Shown: piece after piece, positions 18,361 to 27,983 of the stretch
Layout of the letters: each line of letters opens with the position of its first letter
Position numbering within the stretch: position 1 is the stretch's first letter
Assembly (NCBI RefSeq): GCF_031010195.1
Contig: NZ_JAUAMC010000001.1
Span: forward strand, 248,001-312,000
Length of the DNA: 64,000 bases
Source of the DNA: Halomonas sp. SpR8
GTDB lineage: Bacteria > Pseudomonadota > Gammaproteobacteria > Pseudomonadales > Halomonadaceae
Direction of reading: 5' to 3'
Program-made: the position numbers and the translations under genes
The notes under the pieces: generated by a model
Told to the model about the DNA's origin: nothing
What the model saw: only the letters and a program-made list of their open reading frames with translations
Database searches by the model: none

Positions 18361-20642
18361 ACCCACCCCTCGCCACGCTCGGCCAACCGCTGTAGCTGAT
18401 CGGCACCTGCCCGGTAGGGCGCAGGCCACTCGATTTCCCGGTCGCCCAAGCCTGCGGCAACGTGGAGCAGCCAGTAGGGGTCAGCCAAGTGAGGGCGGGC
18501 GATACAGACTAAGTCGGCGCGCCCGGCTATCAGAATCGAGTTCACATGGTCAGCCTGATAGATATTGCCCACCGCCATGGTGGCAATCGAGGCTTCGTTA
18601 CGGATCCGGTCAGAGAAGGGCGTTTGGAACATACGTCCATACACCGGTTTGGCCTGGGTGGAGGTTTGCCCGGCCGAGACATCCACAATATCCACCTCTG
18701 CTTCCCGCAGCCGCTTGGCGATCTCCACCGCATCGTCGGGGGTAATGCCTTCATCGCCGCACCAGTCGTTGGCGGAAATACGCACTGAAAGCGGTTTATG
18801 GGCAGGCCAAACGCTGCGCACGGCGTTGATAACTTCAAGCGGGTAGCGCAGGCGGCTATCCAGTGAACCGCCATACTCATCGGTACGGTGGTTGGTGAGC
18901 GGGGTAATAAACGAAGAGAGCAGGTAGCCGTGGGCGGCGTGAATCTCAATCATATCGAAGCCCGCACGGTCGGCCATTTGCGCTGCGCTGACGAACTCAT
19001 CGCGAATGTGCTCCATATCATCGCGATCCATCGCCTTGGGAACTTGGTTGCGTGCAGACCAAGGTTGAGCAGAGGCTGACAGTATCGGCCAGTTGCCCTC
19101 GGCAAGGGGGGCGTCCATCTCTTGCCAACCTAGTTGAGTCGAGCCTTTGGGGCCGGAGTGGCCAAGTTGGGCACACAGTTTGGCGTTGGTTTCCGCATGC
19201 ACGAAGTCACACAGCCGCTTCCAGGCTGCTTCGTGCTCAGGGGCGTACAAACCAGGGCACCCTGGTGTGATTCGCCCGGTGGGGCTGACACAGGTCATCT
19301 CGGTATACACCAAACCTGCACCGCCTTTGGCCCGCTCGGCGTAGTGGCTAAAGTGCCAATCGGTTGGGCAGCCATCCACGGCTTTGTACTGCGCCATAGG
19401 CGAGACCACGACGCGATTGATAAGCGTCATATCGCGTAGCTGGTAGGGCGCAAACATCGGCGCGCGGGCACTGCCCAAGTTGCCCGCCTGGGTGTGAAAC
19501 CAGCGCTCGGCGTTCTCTAACCACTCGGGGTCGCGCACCCGTAAGTTTTCGTGGCTAATGCGCTGGGAGCGGGTTAGTAACGAGTAGTTGAACTGCACCG
19601 GGTCGAGATCCAGATAGCGTTCCACCTGCTCGAACCACTCGGTGGAGTTGCGCGCGGCTGACTGTAGGCGCAGCACTTCAAAGCGGCGGTCTTCTTCGTA
19701 GCGGGCGACGGCGGCTTCTAGGTTGGTTTCGCTGTGCAAGTAGTTAGCCAGAGCGATGGCACTTTCCAGGGCGAGCTTGGAGCCCGAGCCAATCGAGAAG
19801 TGGGCAGTCGCTGCTGCATCGCCCATCAGCACGACATTCTCATAGCTCCAGCGCTCGCAGAGTACTCTTGGAAAGTTGATCCACGCCGAGCCGCGAATAT
19901 GGTTGGCATTGGTCATCAGTGCATGGCCATCAAGATGCTTGGCAAAAATCCGTTCGCAGACCGCAATCGACTCCTGCTGACTAAGCTCACCAAAGCCGAA
20001 CGCCTGCCAAGTGGCCTCGCTGCACTCGACGATAAAGGTCGCTGTATCATTATCAAACTGGTACGCGTGGGCCCAGACCCAGCCATGCTCGGTGTTCTCG
20101 AAGATAAACGTGAAGGCGTCGTTGAACGTTTGATGCGTACCTAGCCAAACAAATTTACATGCTCGTACATCAATGTCGGGTTTGAAGTGCTCGGCGTAGG
20201 TTTGGCGTGTGCGAGAATTAAGGCCGTCGGCGGCTAGCACCAGATCATACGCACACCGATACTCATCAATAGTGGTTTCGCTGATGTCGGCTTCGAAACG
20301 CATCTCAACACCCAATTCGCGAGCGCGCTCCTGTAGCAGAATCAGCAATTGTCGGCGGCCAATGCCGCAGAAGCCGTGACCTGTCGAAACGGTTTTAACG
20401 CCTTTATGAACGACCGCAATATCATCCCAATAGGCGAAATGCTCGCGAATACGCTCTGCGCTGACCAAGTCGTTGGCTGCCAGGTTATCCAGGGTTTCGT
20501 CTGATAGCACTACGCCCCAACCGAAAGTATCGTCTGCGCGGTTGCGCTCAAACACCACGATGTCGTGGGAAGGATCCTGCAGTTTCATACTGATGGCGAA
20601 ATAGAGGCCGGCAGGGCCTCCACCCAGACAGGCAATTCTCAT
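18357..20642 (-). CDS. Bifunctional FAD monooxygenase / old yellow enzyme, 2-aminobenzoyl-CoA monooxygenase-reductase type
   Basis: About 761 residues with two fused enzymes. Residues 1 to about 390 form an aromatic-ring FAD hydroxylase ([20 protein letters not shown]; later [20 protein letters not shown]). From about residue 395 an old yellow enzyme FMN domain follows ([34 protein letters not shown]). This fusion is known from 2-aminobenzoyl-CoA monooxygenase/reductase of Azoarcus evansii and salicylyl-CoA 5-hydroxylase relatives. The former hydroxylates and then reduces the ring, dearomatising it without ring-cleavage dioxygenase. An in-frame TTG/ATG extension to 20705 exists, but MRIACLGGG is the natural start. 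It is the first gene of the operon. Confidence 0.9.
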   Translation of the reverse strand: MRIACLGGGPAGLYFAISMKLQDPSHDIVVFERNRADDTFGWGVVLSDETLDNLAANDLVSAERIREHFAYWDDIAVVHKGVKTVSTGHGFCGIGRRQLLILLQERARELGVEMRFEADISETTIDEYRCAYDLVLAADGLNSRTRQTYAEHFKPDIDVRACKFVWLGTHQTFNDAFTFIFENTEHGWVWAHAYQFDNDTATFIVECSEATWQAFGFGELSQQESIAVCERIFAKHLDGHALMTNANHIRGSAWINFPRVLCERWSYENVVLMGDAAATAHFSIGSGSKLALESAIALANYLHSETNLEAAVARYEEDRRFEVLRLQSAARNSTEWFEQVERYLDLDPVQFNYSLLTRSQRISHENLRVRDPEWLENAERWFHTQAGNLGSARAPMFAPYQLRDMTLINRVVVSPMAQYKAVDGCPTDWHFSHYAERAKGGAGLVYTEMTCVSPTGRITPGCPGLYAPEHEAAWKRLCDFVHAETNAKLCAQLGHSGPKGSTQLGWQEMDAPLAEGNWPILSASAQPWSARNQVPKAMDRDDMEHIRDEFVSAAQMADRAGFDMIEIHAAHGYLLSSFITPLTNHRTDEYGGSLDSRLRYPLEVINAVRSVWPAHKPLSVRISANDWCGDEGITPDDAVEIAKRLREAEVDIVDVSAGQTSTQAKPVYGRMFQTPFSDRIRNEASIATMAVGNIYQADHVNSILIAGRADLVCIARPHLADPYWLLHVAAGLGDREIEWPAPYRAGADQLQRLAERGEGWV

Positions 20643-20715
20643 TGTTGTTCTCCACAGGGAAGCTAACGCTTTTCTGAAGATAGGAGAGGTGTTAATAAAA
20701 TTCAAGCCTAAAATG

Positions 20716-20727
20716 TTTAAGTTTAAA
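20716..20727. promoter_or_regulatory. Candidate MarR operator upstream of catabolic operon
   Basis: TTTAA-GT-TTAAA, a 5+5 palindrome in an AT-rich stretch 74 bases upstream of the first gene of the operon. MarR proteins bind short AT-rich inverted repeats near promoters. On the minus strand a CTGACA hexamer (20733-20738) could be a -35 element, but no convincing -10 was found. Confidence 0.3.
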
Positions 20728-20742
20728 ATATATTGTCAGTGA

Positions 20743-21037
20743 GCGTTTGCCATCCTAAAGCTGCCTTTTCTCGCCATGGTGACCGGAAGATGAGAGCATA
20801 ATGGTAGCTATCCATATGCTACATGGGCCACTTGCGAGCAGTGGTCATGCGGCGTCGTTAAAAGCGTTATTAGCTATGAACGTTAAGTACCAAAGAAACC
20901 GTACCTGCCGGGATTGACAGAGGTAAGCGGAGGCGCGAACCTAGGTCTATCGTTGTTCTGAGCAGCTAAGCACAGTTAGCTAAGCACAGTTAATAGCAGC
21001 GTTGTGGAAAAGCTGCTTAGCTAAAAGGTGAGTTTAA
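20743..21037. other. Intergenic region before rsd with 14-bp tandem duplication
   Basis: The roughly 400-bp divergent gap between the catabolic operon and rsd has no convincing gene. Near rsd it holds a perfect 14-base direct repeat, AGCTAAGCACAGTT, at 20964-20977 and 20978-20991. A TGCTTAGCT (within 21012-21023) is the inverse complement of part of each copy, so the rsd leader could fold into alternative hairpins. Confidence 0.5.
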
Positions 21038-21050
21038 GGAGAAAGTCCCC

Positions 21051-21539
21051 ATGCTCGAAGATTGCAAAAATGCCCTGGAGCGCTGGGGTGGCGTGCACAC
21101 GCTGATCGACCGCTGGCTGGATCAGCGTCGTCAGCTATTAGTCAGCTTTATCGAGTTAAAAGAAGCCTGTGATGCTGAGCTGGAAGCTGTCAGCAAAGCG
21201 CCCATTGATACGTTCAGTGAGCAGTTGATGGACTACATCAGCGCCGGTCACTTTGAGATTTACCCGCAGCTTTCGGAAGAGGCGCAGGCCTTTGGCGATG
21301 AAGGTGCGCTTCCCATCGCTGAGAAACTGCTTGAACGCTTAGAAATGTCGACCGAGATGGTTTTGGAGTTTGATACCGATTTTGGCTCCACGCTCAGCTG
21401 CGAGCAAAATATTGCCCGCCTTCCGGCCTGGATTGATCGCTTAGCTCGCGGCCTGTCCGAACGCTTCGCATTGGAAGACCAATTGATCGCACGTCTGCAC
21501 GCCGCTCATAGCCCGCAAAACACCAGAGCCCCCGCTTAA
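21051..21539 (+). CDS. rsd: Rsd/AlgQ family anti-sigma factor
   Basis: A 162-residue helical protein matching Rsd/AlgQ. The hallmark N-terminus CKNALERWGGVHTLIDRWL is present, as is the FEIYPQLSEEA helix. Rsd binds RpoD (sigma 70) and favours alternative sigma factors in stationary phase; AlgQ in Pseudomonas influences alginate and siderophore genes. An AAGGAG ribosome site precedes the ATG. A GC-rich terminator follows. Confidence 0.9.
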   Translation: MLEDCKNALERWGGVHTLIDRWLDQRRQLLVSFIELKEACDAELEAVSKAPIDTFSEQLMDYISAGHFEIYPQLSEEAQAFGDEGALPIAEKLLERLEMSTEMVLEFDTDFGSTLSCEQNIARLPAWIDRLARGLSERFALEDQLIARLHAAHSPQNTRAPA

Positions 21540-21554
21540 TATTTTTATCTGACA

Positions 21555-21578
21555 GGCGCCGCCACGCGGCGCTTTCTT
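21555..21578 (+). terminator. Rho-independent terminator after rsd
   Basis: Stem GGCGCCGC (21555-21562) with GCGGCGCT (21566-21573) around the loop CAC, followed by TTTCTT. It lies just after rsd and faces the convergent RND gene. Confidence 0.7.
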
Positions 21579-21592
21579 AGCGGTATTCTTTC

Positions 21593-21620
21593 TAATCACC
21601 ACTCGCCACTCACCCCTTAC
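21593..21620. repeat. Short heptamer array at the RND gene 3' end
   Basis: Consecutive 7-base units AATCACC, ACTCGCC, ACTCACC and CCTTACG. They resemble the pyrimidine-rich heptamers in the capsule region and overlap the stop codon of the RND gene. Membership in that family is tentative because there are only four diverged units. Confidence 0.4.
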
Positions 21621-24600
21621 GCCGCAACTTACCTCCAATCACCAGCATACAAGGCGTCAGCAGCAGCGTGAGCGCTGTGCCGAAGGTGAGGCCACCGGCA
21701 ATAGCGCTCGACATCTGGGTCCACCATTGGGCGGAGGGGGCATTAAAGCCCAATGCGGGCGTGAACAGATCAACATTGATACCCAATACCATGGGCATCA
21801 ATCCCAGCACCGTCGTAATCGCTGTTAATAGCACCGGGCGCAGACGCAGGCAGCCCGCTTCCAGGGCCGCTTCACCGGGCGTCATACCGTTGTGACGTAG
21901 CTCGTTGTAGGTATCGATCAATACAATGTTGTTATTGACCACGATACCCGCCAGAGCGATGACACCCATCCCCACCATGACAATGCCGAAAGCCTGGCCG
22001 GTAATCAGCAGGCCCATCAGCACGCCTGCAGTGGAGAAAACAATGGCCGAAAGCACCAGGCCCGCCTGGTAGAAGCTATTGAACTGGGTCACCAGAATCA
22101 GCGCCATCAAACCGATAGCAATCAAGAACGCGCTGGCCAGGAACTGCATTGACTCCTGCTGATCCTCCTGCTCACCGGCCACATTCACCATCAACCCGTC
22201 GGGCAGGCTGTCACTGCCAGCTTCTAGCAGGGCACGCAGGCGCTCATCAGCGAGATAGCCAGGGGCAAGGTCGGCATCGATGGTAATCGCCCGGCGGCCA
22301 TCGATGCGATTCAGCGTGCCGACTTTGGGGGCCGGCTCCAGAGTCACAAAATGCGAGATGGGTACCTGCCCCCGCTGGGTATTGATGGTTAAGCGCTCCA
22401 ACTGATCCAGTGAGCGCCAGTTTTGCGGCAGCCGCACGCGGATATCCACTTCATCGCTCACCTCGGGCGGGCGATAGCTCGCTACCTGAAGGCCGGTCGT
22501 CAGCAGCTGTACCGCGCTACCAATGGTTGTCACATCAGTGCCCATGCGCGCCGCGGCTTCCCGATCCACGTTAACCCGCCATTCCACGCCGGGCAGGCTG
22601 CGGTTATCCTGAATATCGGTAAAACCGCCCAGCTCGCGCATTAATTGGGTCAGTTGGTTAACCCCAGCATCGGCAATGTCAGGGTCGGTGGCGCTCACTT
22701 CGAGCACAATGGGCTTGCCGCCGCCGGGGCCCATTTCCTGTTCCTGGAATTCCAGCGTAATGCCAGGAATATCGGCCGCGCGCTCGGCCATATCGTCCAG
22801 AATAGTTTGGGCTGGGCGGCGCTCATGCCAGTCGATAAACTGGAACTGCAGCATGCCGACCACATCGTTGCCCATCTGCTCGTTGGGTACCGCAAACGAG
22901 CGCGCATACAGCGCTCTCACTTCGCTCATACCGGACAACTTGGCTTCTACACGCTGCACAATGGCATCGGTCTCTTCCGCAGAGAAATCACCCCGGGCGC
23001 GCACCAATACCTGGGCGCTATCGGGCTCGACGCTGGGGAAGAAGTCGACCCCGTGGTTAAAGCGGGCATAGCCGGTATACAGCAGCGCCATTAATAGTAC
23101 GGTGACCAATAGCACCCAGGCTGGATGCTTAAGTAGCCTGGCCAGTACATGGCGATAGCTGCGGCCAAATGCCGTTGCAGTCTCTTCATGCTTGGCATCG
23201 GTGGACTTAGCAGAGGAGCGAGTAAACAAGCGTCCTAGCGTCGGCAAAAATACCAGCGCCATGGCGAGCGACGCTAAAAGGCACAAGATCACCGTGGCAG
23301 GCAGGTACTTCATAAACTGGCCGACTACACCGGGCCAGAACAGTAGGGGGATAAACACCGCGAGAGTGGTGGCTGTCGAGGCGATGACCGGCCAGCTCAT
23401 CCGCGAAGCGGCGTTAAGCCATGCCTGATGGGGCGCTTGGCCATCGCGCAGGTGGCGGTCGGCAAGTTCGCTGACCACGATCGCGCCGTCCACCAGCATG
23501 CCGGCCACCAGAATCAGCGCGAACAGCACCACGATATTGAGCGTAAAGCCAAATGCCCATACCAGCAGAATGCCGGTTAAAAAAGCGCCGGGAATGGTCA
23601 GGCCGACCAGTAACGCCATGCGCCAGCCCATCACCGCGACCACGACAATCAGCACCAGTACCACGGCGGTCAGTACGTTGTTTAATAGCTCTGAGAGCAT
23701 ATTCTCGACGGTCGTCGACTCATCCAGAATGGTGGTAAAGCGCAACTGCTCTGGCAGCAGGTCATCCGCTTCGGCTAGGCGCTCGCGCACCGCGCCAATG
23801 GTGGCGATAATGTTGGCCCCGGCGCGTTTGGAAACTTCCAGCACCACGGCGGGCTGATCATCAATACGGGCAAAGCCTTCCGGCTCTTTATAGGTGGGAT
23901 GGATCCACGCCACATCGCCAAAGGTGACCACACGGTCTTCATCGACCTTGACCGGCATATTCATGACATCCTCGAGGGATTCAATAATGCCCGGAACTTT
24001 TAACGCCAAGCGGCCCGCGCCGGTATCCAAACTGCCTGCCGCCACCAACCGGTTATTGCGCGATACTTGATTGAACAGCGCATCAAAATCGACCCCGTAG
24101 CTCTCCAGTACCAGCGGATCGACGACAATCTCCAGCAGGTCTTCCCGCTCACCGGCAATATCGACTTCCAGCACATCGGCAATGCCTTCGATCTCTTCCT
24201 GCAGGCGTCGAGCAACGGTCATGCGCTCGCGGGTGTCCAGCTGCCCTGAGAGGCCGATGGTCAATACCGGGAACTCCGATACATTGACCTCAAAGACGCG
24301 CGGCTCATCGGCCTCGTCAGGCAGCTCGCTACGGGCAATATCCACCCGGTCGCGCACGTCGCTCAGCGCGGTGTCGGGGTCAAAGCCAGGGTCGAACTCC
24401 AGCGTGATCGAGCCATGGCCTTCGCTGGATTGGGCAGTGAACTTGCGCAGCCCCTCGATGCCACGAAGCTCCTGTTCCATGGGGCGAATCAGCAGCCGCT
24501 CGCCGTCTTCGGGGCTTACGCCCTCCAGTGACAGCGAGACGTAAATCATCGGAATGGTGACGTCGGGGTTGGCTTCCTTGGGAATCACCTGCCAGGCCGT

Positions 24601-24681
24601 AATACCTGCCAGTAGCAAGCCTACTAACAGCAGTAACGTCGTGCGGCTATGGGCAAGCGCGGCATCAATCAACTGGCGCAT
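21610..24681 (-). CDS. RND-family efflux transporter permease
   Basis: About 1023 residues, the AcrB/MexB size class, with twelve transmembrane helices in the usual 1+5/1+5 layout and two large periplasmic loops. N-terminal PKEANPDVTIPMIYVSLSLE and the TM4 segment LVAGMLVDGAIVVSELADR (with an acidic residue of the proton relay) are visible. Sequence style resembles RND pumps of the CusA/AcrB-like HAE1 class. A TTG at 24714 opens the frame; the ATG at 24681 has AGGA nine bases upstream. The start overlaps the adaptor gene by 17 bases. No outer-membrane partner gene is adjacent. Substrate unknown. Confidence 0.92.
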   Translation of the reverse strand: MRQLIDAALAHSRTTLLLLVGLLLAGITAWQVIPKEANPDVTIPMIYVSLSLEGVSPEDGERLLIRPMEQELRGIEGLRKFTAQSSEGHGSITLEFDPGFDPDTALSDVRDRVDIARSELPDEADEPRVFEVNVSEFPVLTIGLSGQLDTRERMTVARRLQEEIEGIADVLEVDIAGEREDLLEIVVDPLVLESYGVDFDALFNQVSRNNRLVAAGSLDTGAGRLALKVPGIIESLEDVMNMPVKVDEDRVVTFGDVAWIHPTYKEPEGFARIDDQPAVVLEVSKRAGANIIATIGAVRERLAEADDLLPEQLRFTTILDESTTVENMLSELLNNVLTAVVLVLIVVVAVMGWRMALLVGLTIPGAFLTGILLVWAFGFTLNIVVLFALILVAGMLVDGAIVVSELADRHLRDGQAPHQAWLNAASRMSWPVIASTATTLAVFIPLLFWPGVVGQFMKYLPATVILCLLASLAMALVFLPTLGRLFTRSSAKSTDAKHEETATAFGRSYRHVLARLLKHPAWVLLVTVLLMALLYTGYARFNHGVDFFPSVEPDSAQVLVRARGDFSAEETDAIVQRVEAKLSGMSEVRALYARSFAVPNEQMGNDVVGMLQFQFIDWHERRPAQTILDDMAERAADIPGITLEFQEQEMGPGGGKPIVLEVSATDPDIADAGVNQLTQLMRELGGFTDIQDNRSLPGVEWRVNVDREAAARMGTDVTTIGSAVQLLTTGLQVASYRPPEVSDEVDIRVRLPQNWRSLDQLERLTINTQRGQVPISHFVTLEPAPKVGTLNRIDGRRAITIDADLAPGYLADERLRALLEAGSDSLPDGLMVNVAGEQEDQQESMQFLASAFLIAIGLMALILVTQFNSFYQAGLVLSAIVFSTAGVLMGLLITGQAFGIVMVGMGVIALAGIVVNNNIVLIDTYNELRHNGMTPGEAALEAGCLRLRPVLLTAITTVLGLMPMVLGINVDLFTPALGFNAPSAQWWTQMSSAIAGGLTFGTALTLLLTPCMLVIGGKLRRKG

Positions 24682-25786
24682 GAACGCTATCCTGGCCGGG
24701 TGACGGTTGGTCAATACTGGCGTTTTCGGTGGGCACCGGCGTCACCGTTTCGCCGACGTCCACCATACCCGCACCCAATGTAATCAGGCGCAGTGGGTCG
24801 GGTAGGCCAGTCACGTAGGCCCGTTGAATATCGGCGCTAACCAGTTCCACGGCGGTCTGCTGTACTTGATCGTTTTCGTCTAAGTGCTTAACCGCCAATT
24901 GGCCTTCGCTGTTCAAGCTCAGCAGCGCAGGCGAAAGGGTATGCACCTGGCGGGGCGGCAGAGTAATCGTCAGTTCCGCACTGCCGCCTGCTAAGCGCTT
25001 GTTGGCAGGGTTGTCTAACGTGGCCTCAATGTAAAAGCTGCGCGTGGCCTCTTCAGCACGGTGGCTGATAAAGGTAAGCTCGCCCTCCAGATGGTCGCCG
25101 TTCAGCAGTCGGGCGGTGACCGGCAGGCCCACGCTTAAATCGCCCACCTGCTGTTGTGATACCCAGGCAGCGCCTTTCAAGCGGCGGTCATCAACCAGTT
25201 GGCCCCACTCTTCGCCGGGCTGGAGCAAGTCGCCCAGTTCCACCTGTACGCGGTTAAGCACGCCGTCGAAAGGGGCTGTGGGGCGGCTGTCTTCCAGTTG
25301 ATTCTGCAACTGCGCCACCGAGGCGGCGCTGGCGCTAAGCGCGCTCTGCAGGCGCAGAAGCTCAGGCTGGGAGATCAATTCCCGCTCACGCAGGTTGCGA
25401 GCCCCGGCATACTCCGCCTCGGCGACGGCCAGCTCGTCCCGGGCCTGTTGTAGCTGCTCGGGCAGGGCGTCGTTATCCAGTACTAACAGCGTATCGCCTG
25501 CCGCAACACGGCTGCCTTGGTCCACCGGCTTCTCGGCCACAAAGCCCGCTACTTTAGCGCGCAGCGTCGTCTCGCGCTCTGCCGTTAGCTGGCCCTGAAT
25601 GATCTGCTGGGGAATAAAGGAGGTGCTCGGCTGCACGACAATTTCGACCCGCGAGCCCGCTTCGCTGGGAGCGGGGGGATCAGGAGGTGTCGTTTGAAAG
25701 CCCTGAAAATTACCAAAAGCGAGCCATATCACCAGCACCAGTACCAGTAGGCTAGCGAGGGCGTAAGAAAACGGGATTCTTCGCAT
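24665..25786 (-). CDS. RND efflux periplasmic adaptor (membrane fusion protein)
   Basis: A 373-residue adaptor with an uncleaved-type N-terminal membrane anchor (residues about 8-26), a lipoyl/barrel-sandwich half (VAGFVAEKPVDQGSRVAAGD), a helical hairpin (about residues 105-160) and the returning lipoyl half (RPTAPFDGVLNRVQVELGDL). It links the RND permease to an outer-membrane channel. First gene of the two-gene operon; the permease start lies within its end. Confidence 0.92.
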   Translation of the reverse strand: MRRIPFSYALASLLVLVLVIWLAFGNFQGFQTTPPDPPAPSEAGSRVEIVVQPSTSFIPQQIIQGQLTAERETTLRAKVAGFVAEKPVDQGSRVAAGDTLLVLDNDALPEQLQQARDELAVAEAEYAGARNLRERELISQPELLRLQSALSASAASVAQLQNQLEDSRPTAPFDGVLNRVQVELGDLLQPGEEWGQLVDDRRLKGAAWVSQQQVGDLSVGLPVTARLLNGDHLEGELTFISHRAEEATRSFYIEATLDNPANKRLAGGSAELTITLPPRQVHTLSPALLSLNSEGQLAVKHLDENDQVQQTAVELVSADIQRAYVTGLPDPLRLITLGAGMVDVGETVTPVPTENASIDQPSPGQDSVHAPVD

Positions 25787-25898
25787 GGAGCATCCATGTC
25801 CTTAGCAAAACAAGAAAGGAGGGCATAAAACCGAAGATACCATAGCGCAACTCAACCTTTTCAGCGAGTAGCGAGTCATTGTGCGGATAGCCAGGGTC

Positions 25899-25978
25899 TC
25901 AAATGGCAAGTACCCCAAATAGTAAGCACGTCAAATGGCAAGTACCTCAAATGGCAAGTACGTCAAATGGCAAGTAGT
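25899..25978. repeat. 16-bp tandem repeat, 5 units
   Basis: Five exact-length 16-base units occupy 25899-25914, 25915-25930, 25931-25946, 25947-25962 and 25963-25978. The consensus is TCAAATGGCAAGTACS; only the second unit is strongly diverged. The array sits between the divergent RND operon and mdh, ending 12 bp before the predicted mdh -35 element, so it could be a VNTR or an iterated protein-binding site. Confidence 0.9.
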
Positions 25979-25989
25979 CTCATGTCTGA

Positions 25990-26018
25990 TTGAGTTTTTG
26001 CCCAACTGGGCATACCAT
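25990..26018 (+). promoter_or_regulatory. Predicted sigma70 promoter of mdh
   Basis: TTGAGT (25990-25995), a 17-base spacer and TACCAT (26013-26018). Spacing is ideal and both hexamers are close to consensus. It lies 57 bp ahead of the chosen mdh start. Confidence 0.55.
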
Positions 26019-26074
26019 CTTTGCGTCTTGAGTTCTGTCGACCCACCCTCAGGCGAACCAACCAAGGAGCAATG

Positions 26075-27049
26075 ATGAAAGATCCAGTACGTATTGCGAT
26101 TACCGGCGCTGCCGGTCAGATTAGCTACTCTCTTATTTTCCGCATCGCCGCTGGCGATATGCTGGGGCCGGATCAGCCTGTCATTCTCCAGCTGCTGGAA
26201 ATCCCGCCGGCAATGGACGCGCTGACGGGCGTGGTGATGGAAGTCAACGACTGCGCCTTCCCGCTGGTACAAGATATCGTCGCCACCGATGACCCGAATG
26301 TTGCTTTCAAAGATGCTGACTTCGCTCTGCTGGTGGGCGCACGTCCGCGCGGACCGGGCATGGAGCGTAAGGACCTGCTGGAAGCCAACGCGGCAATCTT
26401 CTCAGTACAAGGCAAGGCGCTGAACGACCATGCAAGCCGTGACGTGAAAGTACTGGTCGTCGGTAACCCGGCCAACACCAATGCGTTGATTGCTTCCTGC
26501 AACGCGCCGGATCTGGACGCAGGCCAGTTCACCGCCATGACGCGTTTGGACCACAACCGTGCCCTGACGCAACTAGCACAGAAAACCGGCAAGCACGTCA
26601 CCGACGTTGAAAACATGATCATCTGGGGCAACCACAGTGCCACCCAGTATCCGGATCTGGCCCAGTGCAAAGTCGACGGCAAAGCAGCGTTCGATCTGGT
26701 CGAGCGCGACTGGTACGAAAACGACTTTATCCCCACCGTGCAGCAGCGCGGCGCGGCGATCATCAAAGCACGTGGGGCCTCTTCTGCCGCCTCCGCTGCC
26801 TCTTCCGCCATCGACCATATGCACGACTGGGCGCTGGGTTCCAAAGGCATCGTCAGCATGGCAATTCCGTCTGACGGTAGCTACGGCATCGAAGAAGGCA
26901 TCATCTACTCCTACCCAGTGCGCTGCCAGGGTGGCAAGTATGAAATCGTTCAAGGTTTTGAGCTTGACGAATTTAGCCAAGAGAAGATGAAAGCCACCGA
27001 GAAAGAACTGCGCGAAGAGCGTGCAGCAGTCGAGCACCTGCTCGGCTAA
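26075..27049 (+). CDS. mdh: Malate dehydrogenase
   Basis: A 324-residue NAD-dependent malate dehydrogenase of the cytosolic-type branch, converting malate to oxaloacetate in the TCA cycle. The cofactor loop is [20 protein letters not shown], substrate-binding arginines are in [15 protein letters not shown], and the catalytic pair is in MTRLDHNRA and [13 protein letters not shown]. Two adjacent ATGs exist; the second (26075) has AAGGAG at five-base spacing. A terminator follows, so the gene is probably monocistronic. Confidence 0.95.
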   Translation: MKDPVRIAITGAAGQISYSLIFRIAAGDMLGPDQPVILQLLEIPPAMDALTGVVMEVNDCAFPLVQDIVATDDPNVAFKDADFALLVGARPRGPGMERKDLLEANAAIFSVQGKALNDHASRDVKVLVVGNPANTNALIASCNAPDLDAGQFTAMTRLDHNRALTQLAQKTGKHVTDVENMIIWGNHSATQYPDLAQCKVDGKAAFDLVERDWYENDFIPTVQQRGAAIIKARGASSAASAASSAIDHMHDWALGSKGIVSMAIPSDGSYGIEEGIIYSYPVRCQGGKYEIVQGFELDEFSQEKMKATEKELREERAAVEHLLG

Positions 27050-27093
27050 GCACGCCCGCTGACGCTTTTAAGTAAGCGCTAGTAAACGCCAAA

Positions 27094-27122
27094 CCTCACA
27101 AGCCATGCTTGTGGGGTTTTTT
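27094..27122 (+). terminator. Rho-independent terminator after mdh
   Basis: Stem CCTCACAAG (27094-27102) with CTTGTGGGG (27108-27116), a five-base loop, then six T residues. It is 44 bp after the mdh stop. Confidence 0.85.
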
Positions 27123-27248
27123 ATTGCCTGGTGTGTGCACAAAGCTAAATCAATGTGTTTTCGTAGCTTATCCATTTAGCTACTCGAATTTTCCCCAGAA
27201 AGCGTGTCAAATGAGTAGATCAGTTATTTGGGTGTAGGGGAGGTTGCG

Positions 27249-27482
27249 ATGCATGCAATTGAATTTGAGACAGATATCCAGAATGGGGTAGTTAAAATTC
27301 CCGATGAATATGGGTATTTAAAGAACAGACATGCCCGAATCGTTGTGTTGTATGAAAATACAACAGATGAATCGAACGTTTCCGTTAGTCAGGTTGGAAT
27401 AGATTTCTCATCTGTCAAAGCGCCATCCCTGGCTGCTCATGGCGGAGTCGAATACCAAAGGAATTTGCGGGATGAGTGGTAA
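27249..27482 (+). CDS. Putative antitoxin of a PIN-domain toxin pair
   Basis: A 77-residue acidic protein (MHAIEFETDIQNGVVKIPDE). The N-terminal strand pattern IQNGVVKIP resembles the swapped-hairpin fold seen in some small antitoxins, but no named family could be assigned with confidence. The identification rests on position: its 3' end overlaps the PIN toxin start by 11 bases. A GGGGAGG ribosome site precedes the ATG at 27249; an upstream TTG in frame is less likely. It lies between housekeeping genes, which suggests acquisition. Confidence 0.65.
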   Translation: MHAIEFETDIQNGVVKIPDEYGYLKNRHARIVVLYENTTDESNVSVSQVGIDFSSVKAPSLAAHGGVEYQRNLRDEW

Positions 27483-27840
27483 TTACCTGCTTGATACCAA
27501 TGTCTTCATTAATGCCATTGAACGTCAGTTGCGTCTGCCTGCAGCTCATTACGCCTATTCTGTCATCACTGAGCTTGAACTTCTGGCTTTTCCCGGTTTG
27601 CTTCCACAGGAAGAGCAGGCCATTAAAGCGATATTGGTTCAGTTAACCAGAGTGGAGCTGGATCATCAGGTCAAAACGGAAACCATCAAAGTACGACGCA
27701 GTACACAGATGAAGTTACCTGACAGTATTATCTCTGCTTCTGCATTTGTAGCAGCGGCTACGTTGGTCACTGACGACGTCAAGTTAGCAGCTAAACATGC
27801 TGGCAATGTGATTTCGCTTGATACTCTCCTAAACCGCTAA
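27472..27840 (+). CDS. PIN-domain ribonuclease toxin, VapC-like
   Basis: A 122-residue PIN-domain protein. The metal-binding acidic residues are visible at Asp8 (YLLDTNVFINA), Glu34 (VITELEL), Asp84 (LPDSIISASA) and Asp101/Asp102 (LVTDDVKLA). PIN toxins of VapBC modules cleave RNA to stop growth. The frame opens upstream inside the antitoxin gene, but the ATG at 27472 gives the proper domain start and overlaps the antitoxin by 11 bases. The target RNA is unknown. Confidence 0.85.
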   Translation: MSGNYLLDTNVFINAIERQLRLPAAHYAYSVITELELLAFPGLLPQEEQAIKAILVQLTRVELDHQVKTETIKVRRSTQMKLPDSIISASAFVAAATLVTDDVKLAAKHAGNVISLDTLLNR

Positions 27841-27983
27841 ACATTTCCCTGCGTGTGGCAATTATTAATGCCAGAGAGCGCGCGGTGCCCCTGGGCTTCG
27901 TCCCGCCGCATCCCGCGGGTGTTTCGAAACGCTCACTGAACTAGCTTTCTCGGGGTCACTCCAACCATTCACCATTCACCAGC

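Noticed and set aside
26173..26859. 228-residue open frame on the minus strand inside mdh
   Set aside because: It lies wholly within a clear malate dehydrogenase gene, has a Ser/Ala-rich composition without recognisable domains, and no ribosome site. It is a GC-rich shadow frame.
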